Shown here in pieces: positions 45,105-53,527 of a stretch of 64,000 bases of DNA. The notes under the pieces were generated by a model. It saw nothing but the letters and a program-made list of their open reading frames with translations. It was not told the DNA's origin and made no database searches. Source of the DNA: JAXJQF01 sp036311285 (GTDB lineage: Bacteria; Pseudomonadota; Gammaproteobacteria; Enterobacterales; Succinivibrionaceae); assembly GCA_036311285.1 (NCBI GenBank), contig JAXJQF010000081.1, forward strand, positions 1-64,000, written 5' to 3'. Both the position numbers and the translations under genes were made by a program. Numbering within the stretch: the first letter of the stretch is position 1; each line of letters starts with the position of its first letter.

Positions 45105-45962
45105 ATGTACTCTTTATATAGTTATTCAATTCCATTCAGTACTCCTCTAAAAATTAAAGGAGGAGTATTGAATGAAAGAAATGGTATAATTATAAAATAT
45201 CAACAAAACTATGCAGAAATAGCCCCCTTGAAATATTTTTCAGCAGAAACATTTGAGGAGGCTTTAAAGGAATCCAAAAAATTAATCAGAGCTCTTTCTA
45301 TTAATCAAACTTTTACTCCTAAATGTCCTAGTGTTCAATTTGGATTATTCTGTTTAAAAAACCCATTAAATAATATCAAAAGAAAAACGCCTTACTCAAC
45401 ACTATTTCAATCACCAAGCGAAATTTTAAAAATAATTCAACAACAATTGATACAACCTACTCAAACAATAAAAATTAAAGTTGGATTATATGATTTTGAT
45501 AAAGAACTAGAAGTTATACAACAATTAGATAAGCTCAATTTCAAATACATAATTGATGCAAATTTATCTATAACAAACAAACAGCTCGATGAATTGCTTT
45601 GTTGTAGCCAAAAAGGACTTGTATATATTGAAGATCCAACAAATGATATTGGAAAACTAAGCACTTTAAATGTATGTATTGGTCTTGACGAACTATATAG
45701 ATTTAATAAAATCAACGCTAATAGAATACCTAGAAATAAAATAATTATAAAACCTACTATGACCCCTATAAATAAGAGTTTTTTACAAACATACAAACCA
45801 ATATTATCTTCTAGTTTTGAAAGTATAATAGGTATATCCTATATTGAGAAATTATCATCATTTTATAACCTTCCATCTCCTGGTACAGATACTTTAAAAT
45901 ATTTCTCTTGTGACTGTAATAATAGTAGTGACTTTTTAACTATGTATTGTAAAAAAATCTAA
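45105..45962 (+). CDS. menC: o-Succinylbenzoate synthase
   Basis: Enolase-superfamily dehydration of SHCHC. The catalytic set is intact although overall conservation is low: Lys125 in IKIKVG, metal ligands Asp151 (IIDANL), Glu176 (YIEDPTN) and Asp195 (CIGLDE), and Lys216 (IIIKPTM). The product has 285 residues (320 in E. coli). It is 2 bases after menB and one base before menE. Confidence 0.94.
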   Translation: MYSLYSYSIPFSTPLKIKGGVLNERNGIIIKYQQNYAEIAPLKYFSAETFEEALKESKKLIRALSINQTFTPKCPSVQFGLFCLKNPLNNIKRKTPYSTLFQSPSEILKIIQQQLIQPTQTIKIKVGLYDFDKELEVIQQLDKLNFKYIIDANLSITNKQLDELLCCSQKGLVYIEDPTNDIGKLSTLNVCIGLDELYRFNKINANRIPRNKIIIKPTMTPINKSFLQTYKPILSSSFESIIGISYIEKLSSFYNLPSPGTDTLKYFSCDCNNSSDFLTMYCKKI

Positions 45963-45963
45963 T

Positions 45964-47367
45964 ATGAATAGAATATACTGCCCAATTTTCAAAAACTCAA
46001 AATTCTATCCAAACGAAGTTGGTATCATTTATGATAACCAAAAATGGACCTACAAAGATTTAAATACACAAGTTAATAAAATCTGTGGATATCTATCGAA
46101 TGTAGCTGAAAACATTATAATTGTAGAAGCACAAAAAACAGTTGAATACATCTGTACAATATTCGCTTGTCTTCGTTTAAATAAAACATATCTTCCTATT
46201 TCTGAGAAAACAGAACAAAGCGTTATAGATAAAATAATTATTGAGAATAAAGCTTTTTACTTTGACTTAAGTAACTTTAACCTTGCAGCTAACAACAAAG
46301 ACACAAAAAAATTTAAGCACATCTGCTTAAACACTCCATCTAATATTATTCTAAGTTCTGGAAGTACAGGACAACCAAAGATGATTGTCCACAGATTTTG
46401 GAATCATCTATCTAGTTACCTCGGTGGACAAAAGGTATTTACCATTCATAAAAACGATAAATATCTACTAACTCTACCACTTAATCATGTAGGCGGACAA
46501 TCTATAATATTTAAATGTTTTTTTAGTAAGGCTACTATCGTTATTTCTAATAATCCATTATCAGAAGCAATCCCTATACACCACATAACTCACCTATCAC
46601 TAGTCCCAACACAAATATTTAGATTATTAAATCAAGGAACTCACTTAGATTCAATAAAAGCAATTTTAATCGGTGGGGATTCTCTTAATGTAAATATACT
46701 AAGACTATTCAACCAAAAATATCCCCATATTGATTTATTTTACTCATATGGGTCAACAGAAATGGCATCTCAAATCTGTACAATGAAAATAAACCATATA
46801 ATAAATAATAAAGACATTATACCCACTGGTTATCCTCTTCCCTACAGAGATTTAAAAATAGATAAAAACGAAATTTTAGTAAAAGGAAGAACACTTGCCT
46901 TAGGTTATTTGAAAAGCAACAAAATATTTCCATTAATAGATGAAAATGGCTGGTTTCATACAAAAGACTGTGGATATATAAATAATGATGGTTTATTCGT
47001 TAATGGAAGACTAGATAATCAATTTATATGTGGTGGTGAAAACATTCAACCTGAAGCCATTGAAAAACAAATTAAATCAATATGCAACGTAAATAATATT
47101 ATTGTAAGCAATATTAAAAACGACGAATGGGGCAATATTGTTGCTTGTGCAATAGAACTTAATAACAATAATGACATCGACCGCATAATATCAATTATTC
47201 AAAAGAAAATGAATCATATATATGTTCCAAAAATATGGTTTAATTGGCCTAATAATCTACCGAAATCACTTAAAATTAACCGTAAATTTTTCAACGAATA
47301 CATAAATATAGAATTTAAAAGTCAAAACTATATAAAAAATCTCTTCATGCATAATGAAGAGATTTAA
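45964..47367 (+). CDS. menE: o-Succinylbenzoate-CoA ligase
   Basis: Adenylate-forming enzyme that activates succinylbenzoate with ATP and CoA. LSSGSTGQPKMIVH is the phosphate-binding loop, SYGSTEMASQ the adenine motif, FHTKDCGYINNDG the hinge region, and PKSLKINRKFF holds the C-terminal lysine. The product has 467 residues (451 in E. coli). Its final codons form half of a terminator stem shared with the convergent prlC. menI and menG are not in the window. Confidence 0.95.
   Translation: MNRIYCPIFKNSKFYPNEVGIIYDNQKWTYKDLNTQVNKICGYLSNVAENIIIVEAQKTVEYICTIFACLRLNKTYLPISEKTEQSVIDKIIIENKAFYFDLSNFNLAANNKDTKKFKHICLNTPSNIILSSGSTGQPKMIVHRFWNHLSSYLGGQKVFTIHKNDKYLLTLPLNHVGGQSIIFKCFFSKATIVISNNPLSEAIPIHHITHLSLVPTQIFRLLNQGTHLDSIKAILIGGDSLNVNILRLFNQKYPHIDLFYSYGSTEMASQICTMKINHIINNKDIIPTGYPLPYRDLKIDKNEILVKGRTLALGYLKSNKIFPLIDENGWFHTKDCGYINNDGLFVNGRLDNQFICGGENIQPEAIEKQIKSICNVNNIIVSNIKNDEWGNIVACAIELNNNNDIDRIISIIQKKMNHIYVPKIWFNWPNNLPKSLKINRKFFNEYINIEFKSQNYIKNLFMHNEEI
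47337..47365. terminator. Terminator overlapping the end of menE
   Basis: AAATCTCTTCAT, GCATA, ATGAAGAGATTT form a perfect 12-bp stem that includes the last menE codons. On the minus strand it is followed by a T-run, so it serves as the prlC terminator. On the plus strand the tail is weak. Confidence 0.75.
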
Positions 47368-47390
47368 ATACTTACTTTTAAAACAATAAA

Positions 47391-49433
47391 TTATTCTATA
47401 CCGCTATGCCTTAATAACGCAGAAATTGATGGTTTTCTTCCCATGAAATCAACAAACATCTTCATGAAATCCTTTGAACCACCATTCTTTAGAATGCAAT
47501 TTAAAAACTTCTGACCAATTTCTTGATTTAAAACACCATGTTCTTCAAACTTACTAAATACGTCAGCAGATAAAACCTCTGCCCATTTGTAGCTATAGTA
47601 ACCAGCGCTATATCCACCACTAAATATATGAGTAAAAGTATTTTGAAATCTGTTGAAATTAGGTACAGGAGTTACACTAACTTCACGTCTTACCTTGTCT
47701 ATCATTTGTTGAGCATTTAGACAATCTTCATTTTTATGGTGTAAAAGAAAATCAAACAATGAAAATTCTAATTGTCTAATCATCCCCATTGCTGAATGAT
47801 AATTCTTTGAATCAATAAGCTTATTTAACAACTCATCTGGAAGCTTTTCACCTGTTTCTACATGACCAGAAATCATATCTAAAACTTCTTTTTGCCATGT
47901 AAAGTTCTCCATAAATTGACTAGGTAACTCAACTGCATCCCATGGTACACGGCTAATACCTGCTACACCACATACATCTACGTCTGTTAATACATGATGC
48001 ATAGCATGACCAACCTCGTGGAACAATGTTTCGACTTCATCATGATTTAACAAAGAAGGTTTACCATTTAAAGGTGGAATAAAATTACCTATAACATAGG
48101 CAATTGGAAGTTGAAGACTTCCATCTATTTTATACCTTCTCTGAGCACAATCATTCATCCAAGCTCCACCTTGCTTATTTGCTCGAGCATAAAGGTCAAA
48201 ATACACACCACCTCTGTGTACACCTGTCTTATCATAAACATCATAATAAACAACATCTTCATGCCAAACATCTACACCAAGATGTGCTCGAAATTCCATT
48301 CCAAACAAGATATTAATAAGCTTGAATAATCCATTTAAAACTTTTGGTAAAGGGAAATAAGGTCTTACCATTTCATCATTAATACAAAATTTTTCTTGTC
48401 TTAACTTTTCACTATAAAAGCTTAAATCCCATGGTTCTAATTCAAATTGAACTCCAATTTTCTTCGCATACGCATAAATCTCATCTACATCAGATTTAGC
48501 TTTTTCTTTAGATCTTGAAACTAAATCTTGTAAAAAATCTATAACTTCACTAGATGAAGGTGCCATTTTCTTATACACAGAATAATCAGCATAAGTCTCA
48601 AAACCTAATAAGTTAACTAACTCTTTTTTCTTAACCAATTGTTCTTCAATATTTTCAGTATTATCAAACTTACCCTTAGACGGTCCTAAATCTGAAGCAC
48701 GTGTAACATACGCTTCATATAGTTCTTTTCTCAATTCTCTATTATTACAGAATTGCATTACAGGAATATATGAAGGAGCTTTAAGAGTAAAAACATAGCC
48801 TTCTAAACCTCGCATCTTTGCTTCTTGCCTTGCGAGATCTAACGAAGTACTCGGAAGACCGCTTACAATGCTTTCATCTTCAACATGTTTGTAATATTCA
48901 TTGGTAGCATCTAAAACATTATTAGAAAATTTTGAAGAAAGTTCTGAAAGCTTTTGTTCTAGATATATATATTTTTCTTTCTTTTCATCATCTAGATTTA
49001 CACCAGATAAAACAAAATCATCAATCTCGTCCTTAATACACTTTTGTTGAGCTGGACTTAACAGTGGGAAAGCATCATTATTTTTTAAAGATAAATATGC
49101 ATTATATAATTTCTTATTCTGACCTAACCATGTATAAAACTCTGAAATCGGTGGTATTAAATTATCATGAACTTTTCTTAACTCTTCAGAACTCACAACA
49201 CTATTTAAATGACCTACAATACCCCAAGCTCTAGATAAATCATCTAACTTTTCCTCAATAGGTAAAATAAGATTGTCCCATGTATATTCATAATCTTCTG
49301 CATCTTTATCTGTAATCTTATTTACAATTTCTTTAGCATTATTAATTAACAATAAAATATTGTTTTCTATTTCATCAATTTTAATTTCAGAAAACTTAGG
49401 TAATTGTTCTATTTTCAATAATGATTTTTCCAC
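47391..49433 (-). CDS. prlC: Oligopeptidase A
   Basis: M3-family zinc metallopeptidase that degrades short peptides such as cleaved signal peptides. The zinc site is FHEVGHAMHHVL with a downstream glutamate in the same domain; GVYFDLYARANKQGGAW and FSGGYSAGYYSYKWAEV are strong family signatures. The frame opens at a TTG (49445), but there is no ATG. The GTG at 49433 has GGAG six bases upstream and gives 680 residues, the E. coli length, so it is preferred. Confidence 0.95.
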   Translation of the reverse strand: MEKSLLKIEQLPKFSEIKIDEIENNILLLINNAKEIVNKITDKDAEDYEYTWDNLILPIEEKLDDLSRAWGIVGHLNSVVSSEELRKVHDNLIPPISEFYTWLGQNKKLYNAYLSLKNNDAFPLLSPAQQKCIKDEIDDFVLSGVNLDDEKKEKYIYLEQKLSELSSKFSNNVLDATNEYYKHVEDESIVSGLPSTSLDLARQEAKMRGLEGYVFTLKAPSYIPVMQFCNNRELRKELYEAYVTRASDLGPSKGKFDNTENIEEQLVKKKELVNLLGFETYADYSVYKKMAPSSSEVIDFLQDLVSRSKEKAKSDVDEIYAYAKKIGVQFELEPWDLSFYSEKLRQEKFCINDEMVRPYFPLPKVLNGLFKLINILFGMEFRAHLGVDVWHEDVVYYDVYDKTGVHRGGVYFDLYARANKQGGAWMNDCAQRRYKIDGSLQLPIAYVIGNFIPPLNGKPSLLNHDEVETLFHEVGHAMHHVLTDVDVCGVAGISRVPWDAVELPSQFMENFTWQKEVLDMISGHVETGEKLPDELLNKLIDSKNYHSAMGMIRQLEFSLFDFLLHHKNEDCLNAQQMIDKVRREVSVTPVPNFNRFQNTFTHIFSGGYSAGYYSYKWAEVLSADVFSKFEEHGVLNQEIGQKFLNCILKNGGSKDFMKMFVDFMGRKPSISALLRHSGIE

Positions 49434-49510
49434 ATTCAACTCCAAATTATTATTTAATTATTATTATTAAATTATTGCTTAATCTGTTCCAAAACGAGTA
49501 TGCATTACTT

Positions 49511-49537
49511 TATATTCTATACAAGATAGAATATAAT
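49511..49537 (+). promoter_or_regulatory. Promoter with overlapping palindrome before the membrane-protein gene
   Basis: TATATTCTAT, ACAAG, ATAGAATATA is a perfect 10-5-10 inverted repeat. Its right arm overlaps the -10 hexamer TATAAT (49532-49537); a TTTATA lies 17 bases upstream as a possible -35. An inverted repeat placed between -35 and -10 is a typical repressor site, but AT-rich DNA produces such repeats easily. Confidence 0.4.
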
Positions 49538-49570
49538 TTATCAAGTGTATTTTCAATTATTTTAATTTAT

Positions 49571-50212
49571 ATGAAACTCTTCAAAAAACATCAATTTTTC
49601 GCAATAATTATTTTATCTATAGTCGCCTTGACTATCGGAATTAAATTTTTTTTAGAAAACAATCTCTCGAACTTAGAGAATATAAAAATATTAATTTCAA
49701 GTGTTATTGCATATTTGCTTTTTTTAAATGGAAGTTTTTGTTATTGTCTAAAAGACAAATACAAATACAGAAAAACCTATATTATAGCTATCATAAGCAA
49801 CCTAATGTCGTTTATACTTTGGTTATGCGTAATATGGGGACAGTTTGATATTTCTAGAATAGCTCTTAACGTAAGTTGTTTATCTATATTATTTACTAAT
49901 TTTTCAGCAGTTAACATTATTGAATCAAATAAGAAAATCTCTTATTTATTAAAGCACGCTATCAAATTAACAACAATTATTCTATATATTGAAATTACTC
50001 TATTTAGCATAATTAATTATATATATGACGTTAATATTGTAATTATTACATTTATAATCTTATGTTTCTTTGATTTTACATGTTTTTATTCATACTATAT
50101 CTCCCAAAAAGAGGCTGAAAGAGATTTTACATTGGTCCTAAAAAAAGGTTCAACCGAAAACATTTATACAGATAAAAAAAATAACTTATACAAAGTAACT
50201 AAATTAAACTAA
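49571..50212 (+). CDS. Polytopic inner-membrane protein, unknown function
   Basis: The frame is open from 49421, but the first 50 residues would overlap prlC and its control region. The ATG at 49571 (MKLFKKHQFFAIIILSIV) gives 213 residues and a good membrane topology: a basic start and six or seven hydrophobic segments, then a charged cytoplasmic tail ending SQKEAERDFTLVLKKG and beyond. I recognise no family. It lies 11 bases before the M24 aminopeptidase gene and is probably cotranscribed. Confidence 0.75.
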   Translation: MKLFKKHQFFAIIILSIVALTIGIKFFLENNLSNLENIKILISSVIAYLLFLNGSFCYCLKDKYKYRKTYIIAIISNLMSFILWLCVIWGQFDISRIALNVSCLSILFTNFSAVNIIESNKKISYLLKHAIKLTTIILYIEITLFSIINYIYDVNIVIITFIILCFFDFTCFYSYYISQKEAERDFTLVLKKGSTENIYTDKKNNLYKVTKLN

Positions 50213-50223
50213 GGACATTCAAA

Positions 50224-52131
50224 TTGATAGACAATAAAATAATGCTAAATAGGCTTTCCAAATTAAAAAACTTACTTCATGATCATAATTTGGATGCAAT
50301 TATCATAAACCGCGAAGATGAACATCTCAGTGAATACCTACCAGAAGACAAAGAAAGATTAAAATACATTTCTGGATTTACAGGTTCTGCGGGAACTCTA
50401 GTTATATTATCAAACACTTCTGTTGAAGATAATAATCAACAAACAATGGCTTTATTTGTTGATGGAAGATACACCCTTCAAGCAAAATCTCAGGTTAACC
50501 CTGCTTTATTCAATGTTTTCCATATTCTAAAAAAAAATCCAGAAGAGTGGATTAAAGAAAATTTAAAGAGTAACTGTCGAGTTGGCATTGACCCTAAATG
50601 TATTAGTTTCTCAAAATATACTGATATTAAAAACAGTTTAAAAGGTGGAAATATAGAATTAATTAACACACCTTATAACTTTATAGATAAAATTTGGCTC
50701 GAAAAAATCAATCAGAAACTAAATCCTCTATTCATTTTTGAAGACAAATATAATGGATGCCCTAGTATAGACAAACAAAAACTTATTTCTTGTAAATTAC
50801 AGGAAAAAAACATTGATGCAACAATAATCTCAAAAAGTGAATCTGTAAACTGGCTCTTAAATGTAAGAGGTCGTGATATACCAAATTTACCTATCGTAAA
50901 TAGCTTTGCAGTTGTGTATAAATCAGGGCATGTTGAATGGTTCTTAAATCTCAAAAAAATTCCAAAAGAGTTAATGAGCGATCTAATTAACCATATTGGT
51001 AACGTTAATTTTTATGACGAGAGTGAATTATCGTCACTATTTAACAGATTAAGCAAAAACAATAATTCAATATATATTGACCCTCGAAGTACCAATGCAT
51101 GGATAATTGATTCACTTAGAACACAAAATTGTGAATTAATTTTCGGACAAGACCTATGTGAATTACCAAAGGCTTGTAAAAATGAGATTGAAATTAGTGG
51201 AATAAAAAAATGTCATATTAAAGATGCTGTTGCAATGTGCAAGTTTCTTGCTTGGCTCGACAACCTTACGAAAGACATTATCACTACTACTAAAATTGAC
51301 AACGAAAATGAATCATTAAACAAATATAATTCTAGTTTAGAGTACGTTTCAACATTTAACGAAGCAACTTTAAGTGAACAATTGACTAAATACAGAGAAG
51401 AACTAGACAATTATATTGAACCAAGTTTTAATACAATTTCTGCAATTGGTGAAAATGCCTCAATAACTCACTACAATCATCTTAATTATGAAACTCCTAA
51501 AGCACTAGGGGAATCACCTATGTATTTAGTCGACAGCGGAGCTCACTATTACGAGGGTACCACTGACATTACAAGAACAGTATTAGTAGGTCCTGGACTA
51601 ACCAACGAAATGAAAACATGTTTCACTATTGTTCTAAAAGGTTTGATATCTATGCATAGAATTAAGTTCCCAAAAGGAACATTTGGTATAAGCTTAGATG
51701 TATTAGCTAGAGCACCACTATGGCAACAAGGATTAAACTACGACCACGGAACAGGACATGGTGTAGGACATTGTTTAAACGTACATGAAGGGCCTCAATC
51801 TTTATCACAAAGATATGGTCAAATAGCCCTTATGGAAGGGATGGTTACATCTATTGAACCAGGATATTATAAAGAAAATTGTTTTGGAATTCGCAGTGAG
51901 AATTTGTCAATAGTAGAACAAGTTAATCAAAAAAATGGATCAGAACAAATGCTTGCTCTTAATCCTATAACCTTTGTTCCTTTTGATATTAGGCTAATTG
52001 ATAAAACATTACTTACTGAAAATGAAAAAAATTGGTTAAACAATTATCATAAGCAAGTAAGAGAAAAAGTTAAACCTTATCTAACAGATATGGAAATTAA
52101 TTGGTTACTAAAAACAACTGCTGCAATTTAA
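50224..52131 (+). CDS. Xaa-Pro aminopeptidase, three-domain M24B family
   Basis: Removes N-terminal residues that precede proline. Two creatinase-like N-terminal domains (about 1-310) precede the pita-bread catalytic domain. Metal ligands are visible in VDSGAHYYEGTTDITR, HGTGHGVGH, SIEPGYY and IRSENLS. The length of 635 residues resembles the eukaryotic XPNPEP1-like form rather than E. coli PepP (441). The start is TTG, with AAGGA eight bases upstream; the first ATG (50242) is too far from it. Confidence 0.9.
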   Translation: MIDNKIMLNRLSKLKNLLHDHNLDAIIINREDEHLSEYLPEDKERLKYISGFTGSAGTLVILSNTSVEDNNQQTMALFVDGRYTLQAKSQVNPALFNVFHILKKNPEEWIKENLKSNCRVGIDPKCISFSKYTDIKNSLKGGNIELINTPYNFIDKIWLEKINQKLNPLFIFEDKYNGCPSIDKQKLISCKLQEKNIDATIISKSESVNWLLNVRGRDIPNLPIVNSFAVVYKSGHVEWFLNLKKIPKELMSDLINHIGNVNFYDESELSSLFNRLSKNNNSIYIDPRSTNAWIIDSLRTQNCELIFGQDLCELPKACKNEIEISGIKKCHIKDAVAMCKFLAWLDNLTKDIITTTKIDNENESLNKYNSSLEYVSTFNEATLSEQLTKYREELDNYIEPSFNTISAIGENASITHYNHLNYETPKALGESPMYLVDSGAHYYEGTTDITRTVLVGPGLTNEMKTCFTIVLKGLISMHRIKFPKGTFGISLDVLARAPLWQQGLNYDHGTGHGVGHCLNVHEGPQSLSQRYGQIALMEGMVTSIEPGYYKENCFGIRSENLSIVEQVNQKNGSEQMLALNPITFVPFDIRLIDKTLLTENEKNWLNNYHKQVREKVKPYLTDMEINWLLKTTAAI

Positions 52132-52143
52132 GGTAACATCGAA

Positions 52144-53526
52144 ATGATATTAAATAAAATATTAAAAAACTTTTGCAACAAAAATTACATCTCTATAAAA
52201 AACAAGATCGAGAAACTTCCTCAAATATCTGTTTCACCTGATGACTATACAATCCTTGAACAACCAACGCTATTCAAGAAAAGAGTATTGGAACTAATTT
52301 TAAGCTCGAAAAAAAGAATTTGTATATCTGCATTATATTTACAAAATGATGAATTTGGAAATGAATTTATCAAAGCTATTTATTCTGCAATGCGTGCTAA
52401 TCCTAAACTACATGTAAGAATTTACGTCGACTTCCATCGTGCTCAAAGAGGATTACATGGTGTTGAAAACCAAATCGTAAACACTGATTGGTACTATTCA
52501 CTTTGTAAAGAAAACGATAAGAATCCATCTATTTATGGTGTACCTGTAAAGAAACGAGAAATATTTGGGGTGCTACATCTAAAAGGATTTGTGTTTGATG
52601 ATACTGTTCTTTACAGCGGTGCAAGCATAAATAATGTATACTTTAATCACCTTGAAAATTACAGAATTGATAGATACCATGAAATTCTATCCCCTGAATT
52701 AGCTGATTGTATGTGTAACTACTGCACCGAAGCCTTTCACCAATCAAACGCAGTACAAGACATTACTACAAACTCTATTCCTTCTGCAAAAGAAATTAGT
52801 GCGGAAATAAAAAAGAATAGAAAAATCTTGTGTAACTGTAAATATAAATTTATTAGTCAGAAAATACAAAATAACTCAGTTGGTTTAACTCCGCTTGTTG
52901 GCTTAGGCGGAAATAACAACAAACTTAATCAAACTATCTTAAACCTTATAGACTGTGCAAATAAAGAAATCTTTATTTGTACGCCTTATTTTAATCTTCC
53001 TGCTCCTGTTCTTAAAAAAATAAGAAATGCACTTAAACGAAACATTCAAATCACTATCATCATCGGTGATAAAACTGCGAATGACTTTTATATTAGAGAC
53101 AAGTCAAAGTTTAATAAAGTGGGTGCAATACCATATATTTATGAGATGAATTTAAAAGATTTTATAGAATCAAATTCTAGATATTTAAAATCTGGACAAT
53201 TACAAGTAAACCTATGGAAAAATGAAAATAATACCTACCATGTAAAAGGTCTTATGATTGACAACAAATACCATTTAATCACTGGGAATAACATCAACCC
53301 TAGAGCATGGGCATTAGATTTAGAAAACGGCATTCTCATACATGATAAAAATATGCTTTTATTAGAAAAATTTTCACATGAGAAACTTTTTTTACTTCGA
53401 CATACAACAAGAATTAATAACGCCGGACAATTAGATTGTTTTAATGATTATCCAGAAGAAGTTAAAAAACTGATACTAAAAGTTAAAAAATTTGGAGCTC
53501 AATGGTTGTTAAGAAAATTATTATAA
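52144..53526 (+). CDS. pssA: CDP-diacylglycerol-serine O-phosphatidyltransferase
   Basis: Makes phosphatidylserine, the precursor of phosphatidylethanolamine, at the cytoplasmic face of the inner membrane. Phospholipase-D superfamily with two HKD motifs, HLKGFVFDD and HVKGLMIDN. VDFHRAQRG, FNHLENYRIDRYHEI, ICTPYFNLPAPV and GDKTANDFYIRD are close to E. coli PssA, which defines the Gram-negative type. The product has 460 residues (451 in E. coli). Confidence 0.97.
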   Translation: MILNKILKNFCNKNYISIKNKIEKLPQISVSPDDYTILEQPTLFKKRVLELILSSKKRICISALYLQNDEFGNEFIKAIYSAMRANPKLHVRIYVDFHRAQRGLHGVENQIVNTDWYYSLCKENDKNPSIYGVPVKKREIFGVLHLKGFVFDDTVLYSGASINNVYFNHLENYRIDRYHEILSPELADCMCNYCTEAFHQSNAVQDITTNSIPSAKEISAEIKKNRKILCNCKYKFISQKIQNNSVGLTPLVGLGGNNNKLNQTILNLIDCANKEIFICTPYFNLPAPVLKKIRNALKRNIQITIIIGDKTANDFYIRDKSKFNKVGAIPYIYEMNLKDFIESNSRYLKSGQLQVNLWKNENNTYHVKGLMIDNKYHLITGNNINPRAWALDLENGILIHDKNMLLLEKFSHEKLFLLRHTTRINNAGQLDCFNDYPEEVKKLILKVKKFGAQWLLRKLL

Positions 53527-53527
53527 A

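Noticed and set aside
49421..49570. Longer N terminus for the membrane protein before the M24 gene
   Set aside because: It would overlap the start of prlC and the promoter region. The later ATG gives a normal membrane-protein start.
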